Source: Chitinophagales bacterium (GTDB lineage Bacteria; Bacteroidota; Bacteroidia; Chitinophagales; Chitinophagaceae). From it: a stretch of 64,000 bases of DNA. The DNA lies in assembly GCA_017303455.1 (NCBI GenBank), contig JAFLBM010000004.1, forward strand, positions 1-64,000, given 5' to 3'. Position numbers and translations under genes: made by a program. The notes beneath the pieces are model-generated. The model did not search any database, was not told the origin of the DNA, and was given only the letters and a program-made list of their open reading frames with translations. Shown here piece by piece: positions 34,387 through 42,921 of the stretch. Position 1 is the stretch's first letter. Each line of letters opens with the position of its first letter.

Positions 34387-35790
34387 ATGGCATACGATGT
34401 AGTTGTAATCGGAAGCGGTCCCGGTGGTTATGTGGCGGCGATCCGTGCATCACAGTTAGGTTTTAAAACGGCAGTTATTGAAAAAGAAAGCCTCGGTGGC
34501 ATTTGCCTGAACTGGGGTTGTATCCCTACCAAGGCCCTGCTGAAAAGTGCCCAGGTATTTGAAGACATTAAACATGCCAGCAATTATGGTATTGAAGCCA
34601 GCGGAACGGCCAATTTTGAAGCCGTGGTGAAAAGAAGCCGTGGTGTCGCAGATAAGATGAGCAAAGGTGTCCAGTACCTGATGAAGAAAAATAAGATCGA
34701 TGTGATCAATGGTTTTGGGAAGATAAAAGCCAAGGGACAGGTGGAAGTAACCGCCGCAGACGGAAGTAAAAAAATGGTGGAAGGAAAATACCTGATCATT
34801 GCCACCGGCGGCAGAAGCCGTGAATTACCGGCCCTGAAACAGGATGGTAAAAAGATCATTGGCTATCGTGAAGCGATGAGCCTGCCTGCACAACCCAAAT
34901 CGATCATCGTGGTGGGAAGTGGAGCCATTGGTGTTGAGTTTGGCTATTTCTACAACAGCATGGGAACCAAGGTTACCATTGTCGAATTCCTGCCCCGCAT
35001 TGTACCGGTAGAAGATGAAGATATCTCCAAAGAGTTGGAAAAGAATTTCAAAAAGAACGGTATTGAGATCATGACCAGCAGTGAAGTAACCTCTGTGGAT
35101 ACTTCTGGTGCCGGTGTAAAAGCCAAAGTAAAAACGGCCAGCGGTGAAGTAACACTGGAAGCCGATGTATTATTAAGTGCGGTTGGAGTTGCGGCCAATA
35201 TTGAAGGCATTGGTTTGGAAGAAACCGGTATCAAAACCGATAAAGGCCGTATTGTGGTTGACAAGTATTACCAGACCAATGTACCCGGCATTTACGCTAT
35301 TGGCGATTGCGTTCCGGGCCAGGCACTGGCACACGTTGCTTCTAAAGAAGGTATCATTTGCGTGGAAGCCATTGGCTACAATGAAAAGAAATATAACCAC
35401 CAGCCCGAAGCATTGGATTATAATAATGTGCCGGGTTGTACCTATTGCTATCCCGAGATCGCTTCCGTTGGCTATACGGAGAAACAAGCCAAAGATGCGG
35501 GCTATGAAGTGAAAGTAGGCAAGTTTCCGCTAAGCGTTGCCGGCAAAGCCACAGCAGCCGGACACCCTGAGGGTTTTATCAAAGTGATCTTTGATGCCAA
35601 ATACGGCGAATGGCTGGGCACACACATGATCGGGTACAACGTTACAGAAATGATTGCTGAAACAGTGGTGGCGAGAAAACTGGAAACCACTTACCATGAA
35701 GTCCTGAACAGTATTCATCCTCACCCAACCATCAGTGAAAATATCAAGGAAGCCATTGAAGTGGCTTATGGAGAGGCGATACACTTATAA
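34387..35790 (+). CDS. lpdA: Dihydrolipoyl dehydrogenase (E3)
   Basis: 467 aa flavoprotein that re-oxidises dihydrolipoamide in 2-oxoacid dehydrogenase complexes and the glycine cleavage system. FAD-binding GSGPGGYVAAIRA is at the N-terminus; the redox disulfide is Cys40 and Cys45 in GGICLNWGCIPTKALL; the NAD site is VVGSGAIGVEFG; the catalytic pair is His446 and Glu451 in HPHPTISE. A terminator follows at 35814. The E2 gene at 53725 lies 18 kb away; whether they work together is not shown by position. Confidence 0.96.
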   Translation: MAYDVVVIGSGPGGYVAAIRASQLGFKTAVIEKESLGGICLNWGCIPTKALLKSAQVFEDIKHASNYGIEASGTANFEAVVKRSRGVADKMSKGVQYLMKKNKIDVINGFGKIKAKGQVEVTAADGSKKMVEGKYLIIATGGRSRELPALKQDGKKIIGYREAMSLPAQPKSIIVVGSGAIGVEFGYFYNSMGTKVTIVEFLPRIVPVEDEDISKELEKNFKKNGIEIMTSSEVTSVDTSGAGVKAKVKTASGEVTLEADVLLSAVGVAANIEGIGLEETGIKTDKGRIVVDKYYQTNVPGIYAIGDCVPGQALAHVASKEGIICVEAIGYNEKKYNHQPEALDYNNVPGCTYCYPEIASVGYTEKQAKDAGYEVKVGKFPLSVAGKATAAGHPEGFIKVIFDAKYGEWLGTHMIGYNVTEMIAETVVARKLETTYHEVLNSIHPHPTISENIKEAIEVAYGEAIHL

Positions 35791-35813
35791 TTACTGTAAT
35801 AATTTCATGCTTC

Positions 35814-35848
35814 AAAAGCCATAAGAAAGAACTCTTATGGCTTTTTTG
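35814..35848 (+). terminator. Rho-independent terminator of lpdA
   Basis: AAAAGCCATAAGA (35814-35826) is perfectly complementary to TCTTATGGCTTTT (35833-35845), six-base loop, followed by TT. The 180 bases after it, up to 36025, show no gene. Confidence 0.92.
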
Positions 35849-36025
35849 TATTTATAGCATAAATTATAATTGACCTGAAATAAGTTTTCAACTTTCCGGG
35901 TAAGGAATTAAGACAATCACCCCTGCCTGTTTTAAGTGCATTCCTTTACTTCTTAAAGATTACACTTAGAAGATTAGAGATTTATTAATTATTTCGTAGC
36001 TGAAACGTAAACATCCAATACCCTT

Positions 36026-37456
36026 ATGTATCCAACTACCGCAAAAGTTGTCCTGAGCTTTTTTTTGCTTTTTCTTTTCCGGGCATCTTCTTCACTCGCA
36101 CAAAATGCATTTACTAATGACGGGGCGGCAGTATACCTGCAAGGTTCAGCCAATATCTATGTCCATGGCAATTTCGAAAATAAAAGTACAGGCCAGTTCA
36201 CGAATAGTGGTGCTGTACATATTACCGGCAACCTGGTTCATAACGCAAGCAGTAATCTCAATGCAACGGCTTCGGGTTTATTCCGCCTGAACGGGACCGC
36301 AACACAATTGATCAGCGGATCAAACCAGCCCAATTTTTATAACCTGTCCATCGACAAAACAGCCGGTGAATGCCAGCTGCAAACCAGTATATCCCTCAGT
36401 AACCAGCTTACATTAACCAATGGTAACATTTTCCTGAACAACCGGCAGATCAATCTACTTACTACGGGTGAGCTGAGCGGAGAAACTAACAGTAAAAGAA
36501 TATATGATAACCCAACCAATACCGGAACGATCACCATAACCCAGCTACTGAATGCTCCCGCTGCCACTAACCCCGGCAATCTCGGCGCTATCATTACATC
36601 AGCACAAAATCTCGGATCCACCACTATTACCAGGGGGCATCATGAACAATTTATTGTTTCCGCTAACAGCGTTAGCCGGTATTACGATATTTTACCTGCC
36701 AGTAATAGTTCTTTAAATGCAACCCTCCGGTTCAATTATTTTGACAGTGAATTAAACGGCCAGGCGGAAGGCAACCTGGTGCAATGGCATTCACCCGATA
36801 ACGGCATTATCTGGAGTAAACGTGGTGGAACGATCAATACCAGTTCTGATTATGCTGATCTTGGTGGCATTGATTCCTTTCACCGGGTATCGCTGATCAG
36901 TAATTCGATCACCCCGCTGCCTTTGAACCTGTTAAGTTTTATTGCGGTTAAAAACAATTCCGGTACTGTTAACCTGGCATGGACAACCACGCAGGAAATC
37001 AACAGCAGTCATTTTGAAATTGAACGGTCGCTGAACGGAAGAAACTGGATAAAGATCGGGACTAAAGCGGCGGTTGGTCAGCAAGGCGCTGCCGAAACTT
37101 ATTCATTCACCGATTTGTTTCCGGGAAGCGAGGCCAACTATTACCGTCTCCGGATAGTTGATCTTGACAGCCGGTTTGATTACTCCCCTGTACGGCTGAT
37201 CCAGTTTGGGAAAGAAATGCCGGTAAGAATATATCCTACGGTGGCCGGGGGCAACAGCATTTATTTTATTGAAGGAGTTCAACCCGGCAACACTGCCATA
37301 TCGGTGTATACCAACGAAGGGCGGCTGGTACACAGCTCATACCTGAACAGTAACTCGTTCCGATTACCTATTACAACAGCAGGCATTTATCATATACGTG
37401 TTGCCAACAATACTAATCCTTTGGCAATATCATCACAAAAAATAGTTATCTACTAA
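36026..37456 (+). CDS. Secreted repetitive beta protein with T9SS sorting domain
   Basis: 476 aa, signal peptide cut before Gln (SSLA-QNAFT). The first 200 residues are Asn/Gly/Thr-rich with regular short strands (YLQGSANIYVHGNFENKST, FTNSGAVHITGNL), like a right-handed beta-helix or adhesin. An Ig-like fibronectin-type segment (SHFEIERSLNGRNWIKIGT) follows, common in Bacteroidota surface proteins. The C-terminus is a T9SS type A sorting domain (RIYPTVAGGNSIYF to QKIVIY). It is likely exported and attached to the cell surface. The next gene begins 20 bases later, so they probably form one transcript. Confidence 0.75.
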   Translation: MYPTTAKVVLSFFLLFLFRASSSLAQNAFTNDGAAVYLQGSANIYVHGNFENKSTGQFTNSGAVHITGNLVHNASSNLNATASGLFRLNGTATQLISGSNQPNFYNLSIDKTAGECQLQTSISLSNQLTLTNGNIFLNNRQINLLTTGELSGETNSKRIYDNPTNTGTITITQLLNAPAATNPGNLGAIITSAQNLGSTTITRGHHEQFIVSANSVSRYYDILPASNSSLNATLRFNYFDSELNGQAEGNLVQWHSPDNGIIWSKRGGTINTSSDYADLGGIDSFHRVSLISNSITPLPLNLLSFIAVKNNSGTVNLAWTTTQEINSSHFEIERSLNGRNWIKIGTKAAVGQQGAAETYSFTDLFPGSEANYYRLRIVDLDSRFDYSPVRLIQFGKEMPVRIYPTVAGGNSIYFIEGVQPGNTAISVYTNEGRLVHSSYLNSNSFRLPITTAGIYHIRVANNTNPLAISSQKIVIY

Positions 37457-37476
37457 TCATCCAATATCATCCAGCA

Positions 37477-38868
37477 ATGAAAAAAGCAATTCTCATCCTT
37501 ATTCTCCTTTACGGAGTTACAGGTAAACCCTGGTCGCAAAACAGGGTTGGAATCAATACTTCCACTCCCGATTCAACGCTGACCGTTGCAGGCAGCACCA
37601 GCATCAGCAGTAATTTACGTATCGGCAATAACCTGCAGCTGCCCGTATTCCCCAATACAAGAGACAACTCGGCCTCTATATTCCCGAATAATATGCTTTA
37701 CACGGATGCGTCGGGCAACCTGTTATCAGCACCAAGTCAGCAACGGACTAATTATAAGCTTGTGAAAACAGTTGCCGATCTGCCTGCAGCATCAGGAGGA
37801 ATCATCACACTTACGGCAGGCACTTTGTATGAGGTCAATGGCACCATTGTACTGACCGATAAAATCAACCTGAATGGTTGTTACCTGGTAGGTCGTGATG
37901 CTAATAATGATAAACTGGTTTATACGCCGGGTTCTGGTGAGTTATTTACCGGCACCAAGGGCGGAACCATCAGGATGCTGACCATGGTGGCGAATACAAC
38001 AGGCTCGAAATTATTTAACCTTGACATGGGAGCCACAGAAAATCTTATTGTAAGGGATGCGATAATCGCTAACTGCAAGGAAGTGGGTCTTGTAAAAGGC
38101 GGGTATATCACTTTTTTTAGTGTAATTAACTACTCTGGCAATACAACCGGCATTACTTATCAAAATAATGCCAATCTTCTACTTGACAATACTGCCTGGT
38201 TTTCAACCAATGGCGGAATATTTGAAAAACTAGTCGGCAGTTTTGATATCATTGAAAAGCTGGGAGGGTTCAGCCAGGCGACTTCCGCCTTATCTGCAAC
38301 GGCATTTGATGTATCTGGTATCACAACAATTACCGAAGCAGCTAATCTTAAAAACACTGCTTTTATGGGTAACGGCACAAAGGTAAATGGTACGTTTTCC
38401 AAATTTTGGGAAGTAGAAGCTTCCGGCATCAATACGGAAAGAGATGGCAATGCCACGGGAAGTCTTTATATTACTTCCACTACAGTTACAGACATTACCG
38501 GAACTAATTCGCCCAAAAAAGTTGCTGGCACCACAACAACCTTTGAACTGGTCCGTTTCACTTCTCCCGCCAATAACCGTCTGCAATACGATGGCACTAA
38601 AACAAGAACGTTTATAGTAACTGCCGCCATGACCGCTACCGGTGCCAGCGGTACTTACCTGTATTCGTTTTATATTTATAAAAATGGCTCCCAGGTAACA
38701 GGCTCCAGACAAAGAACCAAAGTGTATTCTTCTTCCGGAGATATACAGACAATCACGGTTGTATGCACTGTTACGTTAGCTCCGGGAGATTATATCGAGG
38801 TATGGTCAGAAAACAATGAAGCAAATGTGGATGTCACAGTACAGAACATGACACTTACTGTAAAATAG
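37477..38868 (+). CDS. Exported protein with beta-helix-like middle and C1q/TNF-like C-terminal domain
   Basis: 463 aa, signal peptide cut before Gln (KPWS-QNRVG), then VGINTSTPDSTLTVAGS, a start shared with many Bacteroidota tail-fibre-like proteins. The middle is repetitive, low in charge, with hydrophobic strands. The last 130 residues (LYITSTTVTDI, TFIVTAAMTATGASG, YLYSFYIYKNGS, APGDYIEVWSEN) have the strand order of a C1q/TNF-like trimeric jelly roll; this is my reading and not a database match. No T9SS sorting domain is present although the neighbour has one. It is followed by a terminator. Confidence 0.6.
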   Translation: MKKAILILILLYGVTGKPWSQNRVGINTSTPDSTLTVAGSTSISSNLRIGNNLQLPVFPNTRDNSASIFPNNMLYTDASGNLLSAPSQQRTNYKLVKTVADLPAASGGIITLTAGTLYEVNGTIVLTDKINLNGCYLVGRDANNDKLVYTPGSGELFTGTKGGTIRMLTMVANTTGSKLFNLDMGATENLIVRDAIIANCKEVGLVKGGYITFFSVINYSGNTTGITYQNNANLLLDNTAWFSTNGGIFEKLVGSFDIIEKLGGFSQATSALSATAFDVSGITTITEAANLKNTAFMGNGTKVNGTFSKFWEVEASGINTERDGNATGSLYITSTTVTDITGTNSPKKVAGTTTTFELVRFTSPANNRLQYDGTKTRTFIVTAAMTATGASGTYLYSFYIYKNGSQVTGSRQRTKVYSSSGDIQTITVVCTVTLAPGDYIEVWSENNEANVDVTVQNMTLTVK

Positions 38869-38889
38869 GTTAATGGTTATTGTCAACAC

Positions 38890-38920
38890 AAAGCCCCTTC
38901 ATTCCTGAGGGGGCTTTCTT
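38890..38920 (+). terminator. Rho-independent terminator of the 36026-38868 pair
   Basis: AAAGCCCC (38890-38897) pairs with GGGGCTTT (38910-38917), followed by CTT. Confidence 0.75.
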
Positions 38921-38944
38921 AATCACAGTTAGTATTGGTCTCTC

Positions 38945-40198
38945 TTATAGCTTAACAAATTTTTGTTTAATTGTTTCCCCATCGTCTTTTTTGGAAACCA
39001 GTAAATACATGCCCGGTTTCAGGTTGCTGGTATTGATGGTTTGCACTTTAGCGGTAATAGGTAATTGCATCATCACCTGTCCCTGCATATTCATCAGGGT
39101 CATCGTTTTCCCGATCCAGCGGATATCATATGAAAGGTCAATGGTCAACTGGCTGCTGGCAGGGTTGGGATAAAACTGCGGGTGCAGCCATTTCGGGTCT
39201 TCTTCGGGAACAGGAGATTCAAAGATCAATGGTGTGCTTAACCCTGTTGAGTTCAATATTGAATTCCGTATTCCTCCCGGCGCAAATGCAGCCTGCATTC
39301 TCGTTTTTTGCCCTTTTGTAAACAGGTTCATACAGGCATCATCCGTAAAGTCCATATAGTTCATATACATATCGCCATGCGGCCCATTACCACAGGTAAC
39401 GCTGGTTCCGGAAGGACAACCGATATTATACCAGGATTGCGGAGGCGTGTCATTCACTCCATCATCACCGCAATCAGCATCTCCCCAGATATGTTTCAGG
39501 TTAAGCCAATGCCCCACTTCATGCACAGCTGTTTTTCCCATATTAAAACCGCCCATGCCTCCTTCTGCTCCAAAAACATTAAAGCCCAGTACAATTCCGT
39601 CTTTGGCCAGGTCACCACCGGGAATGCTGGAGTAACCGGCTACCCTGTCAAGGTTACATACCCATATATTCAAATAGCTCTTTGCATCCCAGGCATCACT
39701 GCCCATTTCGGAAGAAAATTTCATTTTATCATCGTTTTGCCAAACAGTAATGGGTGTGTATTTTCTTACAATACCGGAAGTGTTCCTGCGCCTGGGGTCG
39801 GAGACCGCCAGTTGAAATTCGATCTCGCAATCAGCAGCCAGTCCTTTGAACCGGGCGGGGGTATTAACTGTATCCGGGTTTGTACGGCGAAACGCTTTAT
39901 TCAGTGCCTGTAGCTGGCTGATCACTTTTGCATCACTGATATTATCTGCCGGATCGTGGTAAAGAATATGGACAACAACGGGTATTTTAATGATTTCTCC
40001 TTCCGTGCGGGAAGCAGTGCCCTTGTTATCGCTGATATAATTCCGGGTAAACGTTTCAATATCCCTGAACCGGTTTACTAATGCCGGGTCTTTCTGCAAT
40101 TGCCCCTGCTGGTAAGAAAAGGCAGCACAGCTCTTTTGTGCCTGCATGGAATAAACAGATGCGAATGTAAAAAATGCCAATAGCAGCCTTGTCTTCAT
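38945..40198 (-). CDS. Secreted M43-family zinc metalloprotease with T9SS sorting domain
   Basis: 417 aa, signal peptide cut before Gln (YSMQA-QKSCA). The metzincin motif HEVGHWLNLKH supplies His226, Glu227, His230 and His236, and the Met-turn is in MNYMDFTDDACM. The pappalysin-type (M43B) layout with cysteines in GDADCGDDG and NIGCPSGTSVTCG is intact. The C-terminal 75 residues are a type A sorting domain (FYPNPASSQLTIDL to KQKFVKL), so the enzyme should be secreted and surface-attached. A TATATTTG box lies 160 bases upstream (40361-40368). Confidence 0.9.
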   Translation of the reverse strand: MKTRLLLAFFTFASVYSMQAQKSCAAFSYQQGQLQKDPALVNRFRDIETFTRNYISDNKGTASRTEGEIIKIPVVVHILYHDPADNISDAKVISQLQALNKAFRRTNPDTVNTPARFKGLAADCEIEFQLAVSDPRRRNTSGIVRKYTPITVWQNDDKMKFSSEMGSDAWDAKSYLNIWVCNLDRVAGYSSIPGGDLAKDGIVLGFNVFGAEGGMGGFNMGKTAVHEVGHWLNLKHIWGDADCGDDGVNDTPPQSWYNIGCPSGTSVTCGNGPHGDMYMNYMDFTDDACMNLFTKGQKTRMQAAFAPGGIRNSILNSTGLSTPLIFESPVPEEDPKWLHPQFYPNPASSQLTIDLSYDIRWIGKTMTLMNMQGQVMMQLPITAKVQTINTSNLKPGMYLLVSKKDDGETIKQKFVKL

Positions 40199-40506
40199 GG
40201 TTCCAAATCATTAATCGTTGGTGCATGGCAATAGTATCAGAGCCATGAGTATTCATGCGGGATTGGAAATGATGAGGATAAAAGGGAAATTAATGAAGTG
40301 GCGTTCCAGGGATACGATTCAGAAAGGGATTAAAATTTCAGGAACAAATCAACTGAAGACCAAATATAACTTTTTTTGTGAAGGTTGCTAAATTGCAGAC
40401 CATTTTTTTATATCGTATTTTCCCGATTCCGGATGATATGGGTTGTTAAACCTTTAACAGGCCTGTATTTGATGGGATCTTACATTTGTAAAATTAATTT
40501 CAGCCG
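40199..40506. other. 308-base divergent intergenic region
   Basis: No gene is seen. It holds two Bacteroidota -7 boxes in opposite directions: CAAATATA at 40361-40368 (minus, TATATTTG, for the M43 protease with a long leader) and TACATTTG at 40481-40488 (plus, for the glutaminyl cyclase). The sequence is otherwise AT-rich and unremarkable. Confidence 0.55.
40481..40488 (+). promoter_or_regulatory. -7 box TACATTTG for the glutaminyl cyclase gene
   Basis: Full TAnnTTTG match, 18 bases before the ATG at 40507. Confidence 0.6.
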
Positions 40507-41307
40507 ATGAAGCTATTTACCCTGTTCTGTATATTAACAACTGTTACACTCGCTTCCTGTAATGGAAATGACTCTGACAATGGAGGTGGTGATGTGTCCC
40601 CCGAAGCAACCCGGCCAATCAGCTATTCTGTTGTTGCCACCTACCCGCATGACACTTCTTCCTTCACCGAAGGGCTTTTGTTTTATAAAGGAGAGTTGTT
40701 TGAAAGCACGGGGTTAAAAGGTAAATCAAAACTGATCAAAACAGATCTGAAAACGGGTAAGGCCATCAAAAGCATTAACATAGGCGATAACTATTTTGGT
40801 GAAGGGATAGTGATCATCAATGATACAGTGTACATGCTGACCTACCAGGATGAAGTGGGCTTTATGTATAATGTGAACGATTTTAAGAAACTGGGTGAAT
40901 TCAAATTTACCAGTAAGGAAGGCTGGGGTATGACAACAGATGGCAAAAGGATCATTGCCAGCGATGGCACCAGTAATTTGTATTATTACGAGCCCGGCTC
41001 TTTCAAACTATTACAGCAGCAAACCATAACCGAGGCGGGTAACCTGGCTTTCAATATCAACGAACTGGAATACATCGATGGTTATATTTATGCCAATCAA
41101 TGGCAGGCCCCGTATATCCTGAAAATCGATCCTGCGAAAGGAGAAGTGGTCGGCAAAATCGACCTGAGTGCTATTACAGAAACCGTGAAAGCAAAATATC
41201 CTTTTGCCTTAGATTTAAACGGAATCGCTTTCGAACATTCAACGAAGAAAATCTACATCACCGGTAAAAACTGGCCGGAACTTTATGAGATACAGTTAGG
41301 ACAGTAA
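40507..41307 (+). CDS. Glutaminyl-peptide cyclotransferase, plant/bacterial beta-propeller type
   Basis: 266 aa, lipobox leader (LASC, Cys about 18), then a beta-propeller with the QC pattern (TSSFTEGLLFYKGELFESTG, GEGIVIINDTVYMLTYQ, EGWGMTTDGKRIIASDGTSNLY, NELEYIDGYIYANQWQ, LNGIAFEHSTKKIYITGKNWP). It cyclises N-terminal Gln of proteins to pyroglutamate. Being a lipoprotein, it would act in the periplasm, where mature proteins beginning with Gln emerge from signal peptidase. Thirteen genes in this window encode such proteins. It ends directly against the convergent methyltransferase gene. Confidence 0.88.
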   Translation: MKLFTLFCILTTVTLASCNGNDSDNGGGDVSPEATRPISYSVVATYPHDTSSFTEGLLFYKGELFESTGLKGKSKLIKTDLKTGKAIKSINIGDNYFGEGIVIINDTVYMLTYQDEVGFMYNVNDFKKLGEFKFTSKEGWGMTTDGKRIIASDGTSNLYYYEPGSFKLLQQQTITEAGNLAFNINELEYIDGYIYANQWQAPYILKIDPAKGEVVGKIDLSAITETVKAKYPFALDLNGIAFEHSTKKIYITGKNWPELYEIQLGQ

Positions 41308-42204
41308 TTATTTTGAGATCACATAGATAACCGAGCTGCATTTCTTAACATCACCCCATGCCTTAAAATTTGAACGCAGGCCGTTTAAGAAAGCAGCTAT
41401 TAAGTTCGGTTGCCCATTTTTATATTTACTGCTGAGCAGGGAAATATAAAAACTATCGTACCACATCGGTTTGTATGCTTCCACTTTCATTCCATTCTTT
41501 TCCATGAGTACTTCAATGGAACGGGGAGAAAAATGATACAGGTGCCGGGGCACATCATAAGCTGCCCAGTATTCCTTATAAACAGCCGCATCATTTGACC
41601 TGTAATTGGGTACCGCAATAAACAGTTTACCGTTTTCTTTCAGCAGGGTTTTCAACTGCTGAATATAACGCTGTAATTCGTGTACATGTTCCAGCACATG
41701 CCATAGGGTGACCGCATCAAAACTACCTGCAGGCTGATCATAGAACTGTGCAATATCAGTTAAGCTGGTATTATATACCTGTGCCGCTACCTTCCTGGCA
41801 TCGGCATCCGGTTCCAGCCCTGTTACCTGCCAGCCCGCCTGCTTCATTACATGCACAAATGTGCCAACACCACTGCCAACATCTAATAAGGTTCCTTTTG
41901 AAAGACCCGTGGATTGCTGAACCAATTTCCGTTTATTCACCATGGTACGGTTGCGCACATACTGGTACAGACGATTGATCAGTCCCTTAGAGGTATTGGT
42001 ATGAGAAATATAATCCTCCGACTTATAATAAGGCGCTATGCATTCCTGACCCGGCACATTCTGTGTAAAACGCAACGTACAGCCGCTGCATTCTGCAATG
42101 GGAAATTTTTCTTTACTGACAGTATGATCCGTTGCCGATAAAACAATGCTGATATCACCCGATCCGCAAACTGGGCAGTGTGTGTAATGGATAGTAGAAC
42201 TCAT
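41308..42204 (-). CDS. SAM-dependent methyltransferase with N-terminal zinc-ribbon
   Basis: 298 aa. The start has two CxxC pairs (HCPVCGSG, ECSGCTLRF), as in methyltransferases of O-antigen or sugar-modifying groups. The methyltransferase core (GTLLDVGSGVGTFVHVMKQAGW, VTGLEPDADARKVA, FDAVTLWHVLEHVHEL) has the expected motif I and the WHVLEH post-motif. The C-terminal half is basic and probably recognises substrate. The substrate is unknown. The stop is immediately against the cyclase stop. Confidence 0.85.
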   Translation of the reverse strand: MSSTIHYTHCPVCGSGDISIVLSATDHTVSKEKFPIAECSGCTLRFTQNVPGQECIAPYYKSEDYISHTNTSKGLINRLYQYVRNRTMVNKRKLVQQSTGLSKGTLLDVGSGVGTFVHVMKQAGWQVTGLEPDADARKVAAQVYNTSLTDIAQFYDQPAGSFDAVTLWHVLEHVHELQRYIQQLKTLLKENGKLFIAVPNYRSNDAAVYKEYWAAYDVPRHLYHFSPRSIEVLMEKNGMKVEAYKPMWYDSFYISLLSSKYKNGQPNLIAAFLNGLRSNFKAWGDVKKCSSVIYVISK

Positions 42205-42270
42205 GCCGGTAGTCCCTTTGTTAACAGGATTGGCAAAGTAAAATGAAAATCAGTAAAAAAGAATGGAATA

Positions 42271-42921
42271 TCAGCGAAGCTGCTGATAAGTACCCGTTGC
42301 TTCAACCGGTTTTGCTTTATGGTTGTTGCCTGATGACATTACCTGTAACCCATTTTCTGAAAAATACCAGCCGATAAACATTGTTATTAGAAGACCTGCT
42401 ATCAATGCCCAGGCCCACCAGTAATTTCGTTTGGCGGAAGGTTGGTTCAGGAACTCGATCATCTCGTCAGATGTTCTTTCATCCTCTCCCACCCTCACCA
42501 TATGTTCGGATTTCTCCCTGATGACTTTTTCAGCCTTCACCGGTGCTTCCAATATTTTATTCTTCAATGCCGGTTCAAACCGGATCTCGCCGGCCAACCC
42601 GCTGCTCAAGGTACCCACTCCGTCCCAGGTGATCTTATCTCCGTTCCTGATCTTTTGTTTGAGATCAAAAGCGAAATCATTGAAACGGACCACCGCATCC
42701 CGGTCAGAAACCTGTAATGCCTGCGCCAGCCAGTTGAAAAAACGTTTGGAAGGTGTTCCATTATCATGCTGTAATGCTATAGAAAAGGAAGGTGCGTTGA
42801 TCACTTTATTGGGAAAATCAGCAGTAGCCGGTATTCTTTCCAACTGGAAGGTGCCGATACCCGGCACATTGAGTTGTTTATGCAGAATGAAATATTGATA
42901 GAGTTCTCCGTACATCATCAT
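42271..42921 (-). CDS. HU-CCDC81-like DNA-binding-fold protein with a membrane helix
   Basis: 216 aa. The first 120 residues match the bacterial CCDC81/HU-like domain pair (YQYFILHKQLNVPGIGTFQLE, SKRFFNWLAQALQVSDRDAV, KITWDGVGTLSSGLAGEIRF). A basic, charged stretch leads to one membrane helix at about 167-188 (WWAWALIAGLLITMFIGWYF), with a short tail. In other Bacteroidota such proteins carry a C-terminal SPOR domain; none is visible here. Its ATG overlaps the stop of the barrel gene (TAATG), so the two are coupled. Role unclear, possibly tethering or envelope organisation. Confidence 0.75.
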   Translation of the reverse strand: MMMYGELYQYFILHKQLNVPGIGTFQLERIPATADFPNKVINAPSFSIALQHDNGTPSKRFFNWLAQALQVSDRDAVVRFNDFAFDLKQKIRNGDKITWDGVGTLSSGLAGEIRFEPALKNKILEAPVKAEKVIREKSEHMVRVGEDERTSDEMIEFLNQPSAKRNYWWAWALIAGLLITMFIGWYFSENGLQVMSSGNNHKAKPVEATGTYQQLR

